NCBI GenBank assembly: GCA_003513555.1
Contig: DOPG01000069.1
Location: forward strand, 1,591 to 29,189
Reading direction: 5' to 3'
DNA length: 27,599 nt
DNA from: Rhodopirellula sp.
GTDB taxonomy: Bacteria > Planctomycetota > Planctomycetia > Pirellulales > Pirellulaceae
Both the position numbers and the translations under genes were made by a program. This document shows positions 15,129-24,528 of this stretch, piece after piece (position 1 is the first letter of the stretch; each line of letters starts with the position of its first letter). The notes under the pieces are model-generated. The model was not told the DNA's origin. It worked only from the letters and a program-made list of their open reading frames with translations, and made no database searches.

Positions 15129-16847
15129 ATGAGTGAAACATTCACCCCAGCCCCACCCACGATGCAACGTCGACACGATCTCGACGCGTTACGGGCAATC
15201 GCGATGTTACTCGGAATCGTGCTCCACAGCGCTCTTTCCTTTGCTCCCATTCCATGGATTGTTCAAGACTCTCAGCAAAGCCAATTCTTCTACTACCTGT
15301 TTAGTTTCATTCACGGTTTCCGAATGCCACTATTTTTTCTAATCAGTGGTTTTTTCACAGCCATGCTATGGCGAAAACGTGGACTGCTCGCCCTTTTCAA
15401 ACAACGTAGCAAGAGAATCCTACTGCCACTTGTCCTCGGTATGTGGACTATTATTCCACTGCTTTGGGTCGTGAGTATTTCGATCAGCCTCGCCCAAAAT
15501 CAAGCTGACTCGAAAAATACCATCTCCAACAAATCGCAGTTTGCAGTGGAGGATGGGATTTGGCAAGTATCGCGAACGGGAGATCTTGCTGAGCTCGAAA
15601 CGCAGATCAAGGCCGGGGCAAACCTGAACGCTCGACAACCAAACTCAGGAACAACACCGCTTGGTGAGGCAGTGATTGGAAATCAGCCTGCTGCGGTGAC
15701 TTTGCTGCTGAAGCACGGTGCTGATCCAAATCAAAGATCGCTGGACAATTCCACGCCGCTTCACTGGGCCTGCATCCTCGGACGCGCTGAAATCGCTGCT
15801 CAGTTGATTGATGCCGAAGCCGACGTTTCGGCTCAAAACAACTATCAGTCCACGCCGACAGACAACCTTGAAATTGACTGGCCTACCACGAGAGTGATTG
15901 CCAGCATGATGAAGACTGAATTCGATCAAAAGGAAATCGAACAAGGCCGTCGCCAAATCAGCAAGAGCTTGGGAAATGAGGGCGAGAATATTGCCAATGC
16001 TCTCTTTGGTCTGCTTTTTCTGTTTCCAGTATTTCACCATCTTTGGTTCTTGTGGTTTCTGTGCTGGCTCGTGATTGGGTTCGCCGTGTATGCCGCGATG
16101 TTGGACTCTCTCAACATCAAAAATGTCCCACAGTGGTTCACGGCCTCACCTCTCAGGTACCTCTGGTTGGTGCCCCTCACCATGCTACCGCAGGCGTTCA
16201 TGGGTATTGAAAACCCCAGTTTTGGACCAGACACATCAGTCGGGCTTCTACCTCTACCGCAAGTGCTTTTCTACTACGCCATTTTTTTTGGCTTTGGTGC
16301 CTTGTACTACGACTGCAAGGATGTGGCAGGGCGGCTCGGTAAACGCTGGTACATCACTCTGCCGTTTGCAGTGTTCATTCTGTTTCCTGTGGGAATGGTA
16401 TTCATCGAAGGTGAGTCGAAACTCTTGAACAACCTTCAAGAGGAATACCACCGGCTTGCATATCTCACTGTCCAGGTACTGTTCGCGTGGACAGTGGCTT
16501 GTGGCTCAATGGGAATGTTCCGCAGTTTGCTTCACCAAGAAAGGAAGTCTCTGCGATACATCTCAGATTCATCATACTGGTTGTACTTGGCACACATGCC
16601 CTTAGTACTCATTTTACAGTTCATCGTGCGTGACTGGCCACTGCCTGCACTCCTCAAGTTCACGATCGTGTGTGGCGTAACCACCATCAGCTTGCTGATT
16701 TCGTACCAGCTTTGTGTTCGTTACACATGGTTGGGCAACTTACTAAATGGTCCAAGAAAACGCCCCCAGCCCCTCCTGACGGCAACTCTTGCCAGCAGCG
16801 ATATCACGAGCCACACTCCCAAATCGACCGGCGAAATGAGTGGCTAA
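15129..16847 (+). CDS. Acyltransferase-3 membrane protein with inserted ankyrin repeats
   Basis: A 572-residue protein that begins as an acyltransferase-3/OpgC-like enzyme: RRHDLDALRAIAMLLGIVLH with the conserved H33, then HGFRMPLFFLISGFFTAMLW (residues 62-81) and RSKRILLPLVLG. After the third membrane segment the fold is interrupted at about residues 140-265 by ankyrin-like repeats (DLAELETQIKAGANLNAR, TPLGEAVIGNQPAAVTLLLK, TPLHWACILGRAEIAAQLID). Membrane segments then resume (ALFGLLFLFPVFHHLWFLWF) through to about residue 545. The family transfers acyl groups to sugars or glycans at the cytoplasmic membrane; the acceptor is unknown. The ankyrin block suggests protein-controlled activity. 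The ATG at 15129 follows a 126-base gap with no clear Shine-Dalgarno. The giant membrane protein gene follows 204 bases later on the same strand. Confidence 0.85.
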   Translation: MSETFTPAPPTMQRRHDLDALRAIAMLLGIVLHSALSFAPIPWIVQDSQQSQFFYYLFSFIHGFRMPLFFLISGFFTAMLWRKRGLLALFKQRSKRILLPLVLGMWTIIPLLWVVSISISLAQNQADSKNTISNKSQFAVEDGIWQVSRTGDLAELETQIKAGANLNARQPNSGTTPLGEAVIGNQPAAVTLLLKHGADPNQRSLDNSTPLHWACILGRAEIAAQLIDAEADVSAQNNYQSTPTDNLEIDWPTTRVIASMMKTEFDQKEIEQGRRQISKSLGNEGENIANALFGLLFLFPVFHHLWFLWFLCWLVIGFAVYAAMLDSLNIKNVPQWFTASPLRYLWLVPLTMLPQAFMGIENPSFGPDTSVGLLPLPQVLFYYAIFFGFGALYYDCKDVAGRLGKRWYITLPFAVFILFPVGMVFIEGESKLLNNLQEEYHRLAYLTVQVLFAWTVACGSMGMFRSLLHQERKSLRYISDSSYWLYLAHMPLVLILQFIVRDWPLPALLKFTIVCGVTTISLLISYQLCVRYTWLGNLLNGPRKRPQPLLTATLASSDITSHTPKSTGEMSG

Positions 16848-17051
16848 TGCCACCCTACGCTGGGTGAATGACTTAGCATCAGCTCGGTTTCAGACGCTGT
16901 GGTACCGAGCGACACGCAGTCTTTTGTCGGAAAATCGATTGCATCACGTGCGTCGCGCAACCAACGCACGGGTTTGGGCTCTTTGAAGCAATTGCCGCAT
17001 TCCGGTAACGCGAAACGTGTCGCCTCCATTTCAAACGAGCAAGTTATTGAA
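16848..17051 (+). other. 204-base gap with two hairpins after the acyltransferase stop
   Basis: CACCC (16851-16855) pairs with GGGTG (16862-16866) directly after the stop. GCTCGGT (16882-16888) pairs perfectly with ACCGAGC (16904-16910) around a 15-base loop. Neither is followed by a T-tract, so termination is uncertain. An open frame runs through from 16899 into the next gene but does not look like protein; the more likely start is at 17052. Confidence 0.35.
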
Positions 17052-20000
17052 ATGTTCGAAATCTTTTTAGCAGTGTTTATCGGCTGGGTAGCGATCACGC
17101 TTGCTGGGCATGCAACTTGGGTGACTGTTGCAAAACTTTTTGGGAAATCCAAAGGTCATCCTGAAGCTGACAGCATCAACCCTGTAAAGCGAAACGCAAT
17201 CGCCAAGTCGGTCATTCATGAACTCCGTGTCAGAGGTCGCATCGACACGAGCACGATGAATCAACTGTTTTCAGCAATCAACGAGCAAGGATCTGGGACG
17301 CATCTGACTTCAGGGATCCACCCAACTGCCTCGGTGAATGCGGTGGATAGTGAAACCCAGACGCCCCCCAACACGAACGGGGACTCAAGCAACAGCCAAC
17401 AGCGAAACCAGGTTCTGGGAATTGAACCTGACGGCCCAGAAATTCTTGTGGCAAAGCTGATCGACGAAACGGTTCCTGCAAGCCCCGACAAACAAGTACC
17501 AGAACCCTCGGCATTCACATCTTCTGAAGCAGTGGACGAAACACAGGGTCCTGAACGCATCTCCAAACAGCAACTCAAACTGACCACGAAGAATCAACAA
17601 TCACCAAACACTTCGGTCGCGATTACCAAGACGGCATCTCCCAAAGCTCGACCAACGTTATCCACGGGCGAGATCATTCAATCGTTCCTGTCAGCACACA
17701 ATATCCGCTGGGGTGAATTGATTGCAGGAACGCTGATTGTCGTCTGCTCAATCGGCCTTGTTATCAGTTTGTGGGGCCCGTTGGTCCAAACTCACCGCGC
17801 AATACCAACACTGATCTTCCTCGCCGCGAATGCCGCAATCTATGGGGTAGGGCTATACACACTCTCGCGTTGGCGTTTGCGTCATACCAGCCGAGCGGTT
17901 CTCGTCATTGCCACCCTGCTGATTCCTTTGAGCGTACTAGCAGGTATTGCTGCTTCGGGAATCGATGCAACTCAGGCCATCGATCTGAGTGACCCTATCA
18001 CCTTGGTGACCATTGGTCTGGCAGGACTGGTCTACTCAGTGTTCCTCTACCTGGGCGGAAAGGCACTCACAAACCGGACTCATGTATGGTCGATCTTCAC
18101 ATCTGTGGCCGGTTCCATCGCTGCACTCGTGTTTGCTCCCGCTGCTATCCGGACCTTTGAAAATCAAGCTGGTTGGCTGATTGCCATCGCCAGTTCCGCA
18201 GTGGTCTTGGCCTGCGCAATGATTGGAAAATGGAACCGTCTCACGACCGCAACCACAACCATTGGCCCGGCAGGCGCAAGAATTCGTCTGCTGGTAATGG
18301 GATTGTGCGCCTACTCGCTGGCGATTGCAACACTTTCCATGGGCTATCACCTTCGGGAATTCGACAGACAGACGTGGCTACCTATCGCGATGGCATCCAT
18401 CCCAGCATGCATTGCACTGGCTGGTGTGGCAACTTCATTAAGAGAGCGGTGTCGCAACAGCACGATTTCCATGATTGGTGCTGTCTGCGGGATTCTACTA
18501 TTTGCCATCACTGTGGTTATTTTCGCACCCGCAATGCTGTCCCCCACTTGGCTATGGACGTGGGCAATCCTGTTGTCCGCAAGCCTGGTCGCTGGCAGAC
18601 ACGTATTTCAGCAACCATCTTGGTACGCGATTTCGACAATTCCCGTCGGTGTAGTCGCAACCTGCACCGCACAAATCTGGCTTGGTGGTCAGACGTGGCA
18701 AACCAGTGCTTTGTGGACGAGGTTTATCAACGGAGAAGCAATGGCTGCCTCGCTGCTGATGTGCCTGATTGGCGGTTCCTTGTGGTGGGCTCTGTCAGCT
18801 CAAAACCCTGCAAAAAAATGGTTGCGATATTCAAACATGGGTTGGTTCAGTGCGACCCTGCTCATAGCTGCTGCTCTGTCACTTACACCTGATACGAGAA
18901 TGGGCATCGTTCCTGCGTGGGTCGTCACGGCAACTTTGTTCGCGGCAGCGTTTACATCATTGCTCATGTCACTCCGTGACTATCGAGTTTGTTATCTAAC
19001 GCCGATTGCAACGGGCCTCGCCTTCAATTCAATCTACAAAGTTTCTCCATCGCTCGGTCTCGATCACCTTCCTGACGCGATTTATTGGACCCTGAGTGTA
19101 GCAGGGCTACTTACACTTTTCAGTGAATTTTCCTGCCGACTGACAAAGCTTACCAGCAAAGACTGCTTGGAAGCTGCCTTGGTAGTTCGAAAGACGCTTG
19201 CGACGATAGGTTTGGCGACGATTGGCGTTGCAACATTCTTGGTAGTCATTAGCGGTCAAGCTCATTTTCAACTTTGCTGTGCAACGCATGTGATCTCGGT
19301 GCTTACCATGTCCTGGATCGCATTACTGTTAAGCAATCTGAACATTTTCAAAATCGCGCAGCTGCCAAGTCTTCTGCTAACACTTTCTCTCACCTTTCGG
19401 TACTTTGAAACTGAATTGTGGTCAAAGGCTGGCTGGCTAAGTGGTAACGCAATGTGGGGATGGGCTGCAGCCCTAGGAACTTTAGCTGTACTCTGGTATC
19501 TGGCCCGCGAAGTGATCGCCTTGTGCGTGAGTCGCATGGCTGGACCGTCTGCACCATCCGACGGTCCGTCTGACGCCAACTTTCCTGTCTCCCTGCGTGA
19601 CCGTCTGGTGTGTCTCTTTGGTCGCCCAACACCTCCACTGGGGATGCCAGACAGTTGGTTTGGATTGGCAGCAACCAGCATTGCAGCTATTGCAACAACC
19701 TACCTGTTGGCTTGCCTCAACCGCTCCACTATTTCGCAAGTTCCCTTTGACTACAACTCATCATGGTTGATGCCAACTCTGAGTTGGTTTTCTTTAGGAG
19801 CATTCATTGGACTAGTGATGCGGCAAAAGCAGCAGAAGGAGTTCACTTCGACTTTCGCCGGGCTGTTCTTCATATTTGCCATTCTCTGGTTCTCATGCCA
19901 AGTGACAGTATCAAGTCTGTCAGACGCAAAAACGATGTTGATTGTTGCCGTCAGTCTTTCCACAACCTTGATTTTTTTGGCCAACGTGGTTCTGCGTTAC

Positions 20001-23000
20001 CTTGGACGATCACTCCTAACACCTCACTTAGTGAACGTCTGCCATGCAACGCAATGCCTCGTACTTTTCACGGGTTCAATTTCTCTGCTTTACTCGGGCG
20101 TGATTGTGCCTCATTACAACGGGCAACTTGCTGACTTAACTTCTGCAGGCATCATCTCTATTTGGTGGTTTATCGTATCATTCCTTGCTCTATGGCAGGC
20201 ACGGCGTAGCGGCCAGACATGGGCACTGGCACTATCGGCCATTTTCTTCGCGGCAGCTGGCACAGTTCTCGCAACACCACTCGTGTTTCAGTCAGTACCC
20301 ACGCAGATTCAGATGGCTTGCCTACTGACTTTTGGTTGGGTTGCTTTGGCAAGTCGCGTGATCGGGGAGACGACGGATTCAGCTGATAAACTGCATGACA
20401 GGCAATACTTTCGCAATATTCTGAAATTGATGGTAGCCAGTGGAGTTATCACGGCAGTACTGACCACAGCCGTCATCCTTTTTCAGCTCCGCCATTTCTA
20501 TGACCACCTCAGCCCCACCGGATGCACCCTTGCTCTGATTGCCATCGCGACCCTTGCATCAGGCCATATCCAGCGCTTTTTCTGCGGCAATTCGTCACCG
20601 AGGTTGACTGGCTACATTGCGTTTGCGTTATCGCTGCTTGCTGGCCAAGTTGCATGGATCCTGCACCAGCTGAACATGACGAATGGCTTGCTCGGAGGCA
20701 TACAGTCGATCGAAATCATCAGTGGCATATGGATTCTGGCAGCCAGCGTCTCGATTCTCATTCCCAGACGCCACCAGCGTGCGATTGACTTCTACCACAT
20801 GGCAGCAGCCACGTTCACAACGCTGCTTCTAGCATCCATTTACCGCGGCAATTCCGATGTCTTGCCGTGGCTAAGCTTGATTGCAACGGTAAACAGCGGT
20901 GCTCAGATCACGCTCATGGCCTTGGGCATTAAGAAGCTTGAGGTTCCAGCGATTGCGACTCGTTTATTGGGCTGGCAAGTAGGACTTGCAGGAATGGTGC
21001 TGCCTTACCTCTTCAACGATTTCAGCCTTAGCTATACCATTCTTTGGATTTCAACGTGGGTCCTGGTCTGGCGATACTTGGGTAGAGACCGAGCGAACAC
21101 GGCTGGCAAGTTGACTCTGATGAATCAACTACCACTATTGGATTTTTCCATCATCATATTCGCTGCATCGTTTGCGGACCTAACGCACAGTCTCGGTTTC
21201 ATTGACAACGCTCATTCACTCCTGAATCCGTTTCTATGGCTAAGACTGACCTGCTACTGCTTGTTAGCAGCCTCGATTGTCCTCCGTCCTCGAAGCATTG
21301 CCCAATGGTTCACTTCATTGACGATGCTGTGTACTGCATTTTCCATACTGGCTATTACCATCACAGGCATGTTGGACGGATCAACCTCCCACAGGTACAC
21401 AGCGGCAATCATTAGCTATGCATTCCTGCTCGTAGTGATCACATCTTCTCTGGGGAACCTTGCAAAACTGACTGGCTGGTTAACTTCAAGTGTATCTGTG
21501 ATGCACTTCAAACGTCTGGCTTCAACAACGACCTGGATGCTCACCATTTTTACGTGTGTAAGTGTTGCCAGTCCAATCTTGATGATGATTGGTCGACTAC
21601 CTTTGATCGAGGTTCAGATTGCCATTGTGAGTATTGCGATGACTGCGTGGGCGTTTACCGAGATCGCAGAACAAGCATCGGTGTCAAAACTGAGATATGT
21701 CGCAGTTTCTTTGGGTTTGGTTGCTATCGCAATGTGGGCCACTGCAAGCAAACTAGATAACGAGTACTTATTGCTTAATGGCTGTATGAGATGGTTGGTT
21801 GCTTCGACCCTGATCATTCCGACCCTGCTCTTCGCATTGCCCCAGTTAATCAGCGAAGGCATGAGAAAACGCTGGATGGATGCATTTCAGAAAGGCGCTA
21901 TAACAACGGTAGTCGCTGCATTGGGTGCTACATTCGCCATGCTCATCTTGGAGTTCCTGTTGCGTGACAGCAACGGAATCGCCAATTTATCATTGGTAGC
22001 AGTCGTTGGAGCAGCACTGACCTTGGGAGCACTGAGTCTGATGGGTGGAATGACTGCTTTGGCAACTGGCCCCAACGGGTACCTACGCTCAACGATTCCC
22101 ATTTCGGATCAACAACGCACTTACCTAATTTTGGCGACACAAGCGTTCGGTTTCCTGACATGGCTGCACGTTTTTCTGTGCAAGCCAAATTGGGCCTTTG
22201 CTGGCCTCCGAGAACACTGGCCTTATGTGGTCATGGCACTCTCGTTCTTGAGTGTTGGGCTCACAGAATTTTCGCGCCGCCGAGGTGATGCGGTGATGGC
22301 TGCGACCATTCGCAAAACATCACTGTACCTGCCATTGATCCCCATGCTCGGGCTATGGCTTAGTGCTACTAATCAAGGCGATACCATTCTTGCAAACATG
22401 ATCAATTCTCATTACGAAATACTGCTAATCATTGCAGCAGCATATTACTTTGCCGTAGGTACGATGTGGAAAGCCCCCCTACCGCGCGTATCAGGCGTGA
22501 TTCTTGGAAACGCTGCATGGTGGTTTGTGTTAATGCAATTGCCTGGATGGGGATTTTTGATACATCCCCAACTCTGGTTGATTCCGCCCGCGGCCTGCAT
22601 TCTTATCATGACCCACCTCTATCGAGAACGTATTGACCCATCGGTAGCATCTGGAATTCGCTACGGAGCAACCTTGGTCATCTACATCAGTAGCTCCGCT
22701 GATATGCTGCTGCAGCAGATTGGCACCACGCTCTCTGGGCCGATCATTTTGATTCTGCTTGCACTGGCCGGCATGTTGCTGGGCGTAATTCTTCGAATAC
22801 GTCCTTTCCTTTACCTCGGCGCGACGTTTGTCTTCTTAGGTGTGACCAGCATGGTTTGGCACGCTAATCAAGCATTTGAATCGACATGGCCATGGTGGGT
22901 ATTCGGAATCAGCATGGGGCTTATTCTTCTTGCCGGCTTGATGATGCTGGAAAAGTTCAAACCACAATTACAGGCACATGCGAAAAAGCTTTCAACATGG

Positions 23001-23009
23001 GACGCATGA
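17052..23009 (+). CDS. Giant polytopic membrane protein (about 1985 residues), function unknown
   Basis: The start is placed at the ATG at 17052, giving an N-terminal membrane segment (MFEIFLAVFIGWVAITLAGH). The frame is also open from 16899, but those 51 extra codons are polar and unlike a leader. No good Shine-Dalgarno is visible. After the first segment comes a polar region of about 200 residues, rich in Ser, Thr, Gln and Pro, probably disordered. From about residue 210 (IRWGELIAGTLIVVCSIGLV) to the end there are about 55 further hydrophobic stretches, counted by eye, with short polar loops and one longer loop near the middle (about 860-900). No catalytic, nucleotide-binding or transporter motif is recognised. 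Very long proteins opening with a similar WGE(L/I) segment occur in planctomycetes, but I know no function. The frame is intact over nearly 6 kb, which argues for selection. It may form part of the same unit as the acyltransferase. Confidence 0.85.
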   Translation: MFEIFLAVFIGWVAITLAGHATWVTVAKLFGKSKGHPEADSINPVKRNAIAKSVIHELRVRGRIDTSTMNQLFSAINEQGSGTHLTSGIHPTASVNAVDSETQTPPNTNGDSSNSQQRNQVLGIEPDGPEILVAKLIDETVPASPDKQVPEPSAFTSSEAVDETQGPERISKQQLKLTTKNQQSPNTSVAITKTASPKARPTLSTGEIIQSFLSAHNIRWGELIAGTLIVVCSIGLVISLWGPLVQTHRAIPTLIFLAANAAIYGVGLYTLSRWRLRHTSRAVLVIATLLIPLSVLAGIAASGIDATQAIDLSDPITLVTIGLAGLVYSVFLYLGGKALTNRTHVWSIFTSVAGSIAALVFAPAAIRTFENQAGWLIAIASSAVVLACAMIGKWNRLTTATTTIGPAGARIRLLVMGLCAYSLAIATLSMGYHLREFDRQTWLPIAMASIPACIALAGVATSLRERCRNSTISMIGAVCGILLFAITVVIFAPAMLSPTWLWTWAILLSASLVAGRHVFQQPSWYAISTIPVGVVATCTAQIWLGGQTWQTSALWTRFINGEAMAASLLMCLIGGSLWWALSAQNPAKKWLRYSNMGWFSATLLIAAALSLTPDTRMGIVPAWVVTATLFAAAFTSLLMSLRDYRVCYLTPIATGLAFNSIYKVSPSLGLDHLPDAIYWTLSVAGLLTLFSEFSCRLTKLTSKDCLEAALVVRKTLATIGLATIGVATFLVVISGQAHFQLCCATHVISVLTMSWIALLLSNLNIFKIAQLPSLLLTLSLTFRYFETELWSKAGWLSGNAMWGWAAALGTLAVLWYLAREVIALCVSRMAGPSAPSDGPSDANFPVSLRDRLVCLFGRPTPPLGMPDSWFGLAATSIAAIATTYLLACLNRSTISQVPFDYNSSWLMPTLSWFSLGAFIGLVMRQKQQKEFTSTFAGLFFIFAILWFSCQVTVSSLSDAKTMLIVAVSLSTTLIFLANVVLRYLGRSLLTPHLVNVCHATQCLVLFTGSISLLYSGVIVPHYNGQLADLTSAGIISIWWFIVSFLALWQARRSGQTWALALSAIFFAAAGTVLATPLVFQSVPTQIQMACLLTFGWVALASRVIGETTDSADKLHDRQYFRNILKLMVASGVITAVLTTAVILFQLRHFYDHLSPTGCTLALIAIATLASGHIQRFFCGNSSPRLTGYIAFALSLLAGQVAWILHQLNMTNGLLGGIQSIEIISGIWILAASVSILIPRRHQRAIDFYHMAAATFTTLLLASIYRGNSDVLPWLSLIATVNSGAQITLMALGIKKLEVPAIATRLLGWQVGLAGMVLPYLFNDFSLSYTILWISTWVLVWRYLGRDRANTAGKLTLMNQLPLLDFSIIIFAASFADLTHSLGFIDNAHSLLNPFLWLRLTCYCLLAASIVLRPRSIAQWFTSLTMLCTAFSILAITITGMLDGSTSHRYTAAIISYAFLLVVITSSLGNLAKLTGWLTSSVSVMHFKRLASTTTWMLTIFTCVSVASPILMMIGRLPLIEVQIAIVSIAMTAWAFTEIAEQASVSKLRYVAVSLGLVAIAMWATASKLDNEYLLLNGCMRWLVASTLIIPTLLFALPQLISEGMRKRWMDAFQKGAITTVVAALGATFAMLILEFLLRDSNGIANLSLVAVVGAALTLGALSLMGGMTALATGPNGYLRSTIPISDQQRTYLILATQAFGFLTWLHVFLCKPNWAFAGLREHWPYVVMALSFLSVGLTEFSRRRGDAVMAATIRKTSLYLPLIPMLGLWLSATNQGDTILANMINSHYEILLIIAAAYYFAVGTMWKAPLPRVSGVILGNAAWWFVLMQLPGWGFLIHPQLWLIPPAACILIMTHLYRERIDPSVASGIRYGATLVIYISSSADMLLQQIGTTLSGPIILILLALAGMLLGVILRIRPFLYLGATFVFLGVTSMVWHANQAFESTWPWWVFGISMGLILLAGLMMLEKFKPQLQAHAKKLSTWDA

Positions 23010-23062
23010 TTTCAGAGTTCCGACGTCTTGGAGGATATCAACTGTCGATCACGCACTAATAC

Positions 23063-23082
23063 TTCTTGCCGATGTGCAAGAA
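23063..23082. terminator. Hairpin between convergent genes
   Basis: TTCTTGC and GCAAGAA pair perfectly (7-base stem) around CGATGT, in the 88-base gap between the stop of the giant membrane protein and the stop of the opposing secreted protein. Its position fits a shared terminator, but no T-tract follows on either strand, so this is only a candidate. Confidence 0.35.
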
Positions 23083-23097
23083 CCCAGCAAACAGCCA

Positions 23098-24528
23098 TCA
23101 GTCGACGCGTTCGGCTTTAAATTTGATGATGTAGTTACGATCAAGATCCACAATCCGTGGATTTGGCACCAAGATGAAGTCATCCGAAATCACAACGCCA
23201 AGATCATCACCCGTTAACAGTGAGGCCTGCTTAATTCGGTGATCAAGTAGTTGTACGATTGGTCGCCAACCTCGTTGCGCTCCATTCGTGTTGACAGGCT
23301 CAAAGGACTTGGCGGCCAAACGGGGCGAAATGGTGAGAGTATAAGTATCGCCTTCAATTTCCAATTGTTGTCCATACGCCTTAGGACGCGACGGCAAACG
23401 GGCTTCCCACGCAGGGTCACCATAAAAAGCAACCGTGTCGCGATCCCACAAGAGCCCCCGACAATCTGCCGCTGACAAACCCAATTGCTTACCGAGCACG
23501 TTGGGCTGTACAACTGGCAGGCGTTGCGAACCGGGCTCGAGTGCCACGCCAGTGACTCCATCGAAATAATGCTCCAGCCGGTGAATCAATGCATGGTGAT
23601 TGGCATGAAATGCTTCTGTCAGTGTGTAACGTCCGGGTTGCTCTGTGAAATAATCCAAAACACCCCAGCCCCCGTAGCCGTACCATGTGACCACGGTGTA
23701 ACCCACCATTTGCCGCACGCCCAAACCGTTCATCCAAGCCAAAGCCATCGCATCCGGCCCATCAATGTGCCCCATCAGGCAATTCCCAATTGCCATGTAA
23801 ACGCGTGGCTTGGCTGAAGAAATCTTAAACGACTCACCCTCCAACGGGACACCGAACATCTGCCCCTGCTTCGATTGGAACGTTCCATTTTTGTATCGAA
23901 ATCCAATTTGCCAGTTACGTTCTGTCGCATGACCAGACGTCACAAACAAATCGGCAGCCTCCTTAGTCAGGGTGTCGGCAAGAGCCCGAGTTGTATCGGA
24001 GGGACCTCTTTGCTCAGTTGGCACGCCACCAATATTCTTGCGCACCTTTTTGTTTGGAATCAATTCGTCGTACCAAACCCCCTCCTCACAAAGTTCCAGA
24101 GCCAGTTCAGTTCCTGAAGCGACCTTCTTCACCGTCAACGGCTTCTCCGTCTTTGCAATCGCAAGCGCATTCTCAGCATCATATCCGGTGAGAATTCCCC
24201 AAAGAGTATCTGTGTAAGGGTCACTGTCGTATTGACGCGTCAACTGGTGCACGGCAGCCACAAAGCTCCTTCCCGCTTCCTCGCGACGCGCAACAAAACA
24301 GGTATATCGAGGATGTTGCTTTTGCAGCACCGGCAGGATTTCCGTAACGTCTTTTTCCCACACCAACACAACAGCTCTGTTATGACGTTCCAGTAAAGCA
24401 TCAATAACAGACTGCCAACCTGGCTGTTCTTTCGTTTGACGGGATACGACCACCGAATAGTCTGCCGCATTTGCAACCACCACGGAAAACAAGCATGCAA
24501 TACATGTGGCGAGAATCTGTTTACTCAT
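23098..24528 (-). CDS. Secreted protein with clan CD (caspase/gingipain)-like His/Cys pair
   Basis: The frame is open from 24648, but the ATG at 24528 starts a clean signal peptide (MSKQILATCIACLFSVVVANA, cleavage near ANA-AD), giving 476 residues. GAGAAG lies ten bases upstream, and an ATG six codons earlier is an alternative. I do not recognise a named family. Two features stand out: a hydrophobic strand ending in a His (ADLFVTSGHATER, H200) and, 50 residues later, a hydrophobic strand ending in a Cys (PRVYMAIGNCLMGHIDG, C250). This is the order and approximate spacing of the catalytic dyad of clan CD peptidases such as gingipains and caspases. An N-terminal sub-domain (about 30-130) has alternating strands and helices, and the C-terminal 120 residues appear beta-rich. 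It could also be a non-catalytic relative. It is convergent with the giant membrane protein gene. Confidence 0.6.
   Translation of the reverse strand: MSKQILATCIACLFSVVVANAADYSVVVSRQTKEQPGWQSVIDALLERHNRAVVLVWEKDVTEILPVLQKQHPRYTCFVARREEAGRSFVAAVHQLTRQYDSDPYTDTLWGILTGYDAENALAIAKTEKPLTVKKVASGTELALELCEEGVWYDELIPNKKVRKNIGGVPTEQRGPSDTTRALADTLTKEAADLFVTSGHATERNWQIGFRYKNGTFQSKQGQMFGVPLEGESFKISSAKPRVYMAIGNCLMGHIDGPDAMALAWMNGLGVRQMVGYTVVTWYGYGGWGVLDYFTEQPGRYTLTEAFHANHHALIHRLEHYFDGVTGVALEPGSQRLPVVQPNVLGKQLGLSAADCRGLLWDRDTVAFYGDPAWEARLPSRPKAYGQQLEIEGDTYTLTISPRLAAKSFEPVNTNGAQRGWRPIVQLLDHRIKQASLLTGDDLGVVISDDFILVPNPRIVDLDRNYIIKFKAERVD

Noticed and set aside
16899..17051. N-terminal extension of the giant membrane protein from the upstream ATG
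   Set aside because: The 51 residues are polar and lie in the intergenic hairpin region; the ATG at 17052 starts a membrane segment. Kept as an alternative start only.
18173..18892. Open frame of 239 codons in another plus frame
   Set aside because: It lies wholly inside the giant gene and has no plausible protein features.
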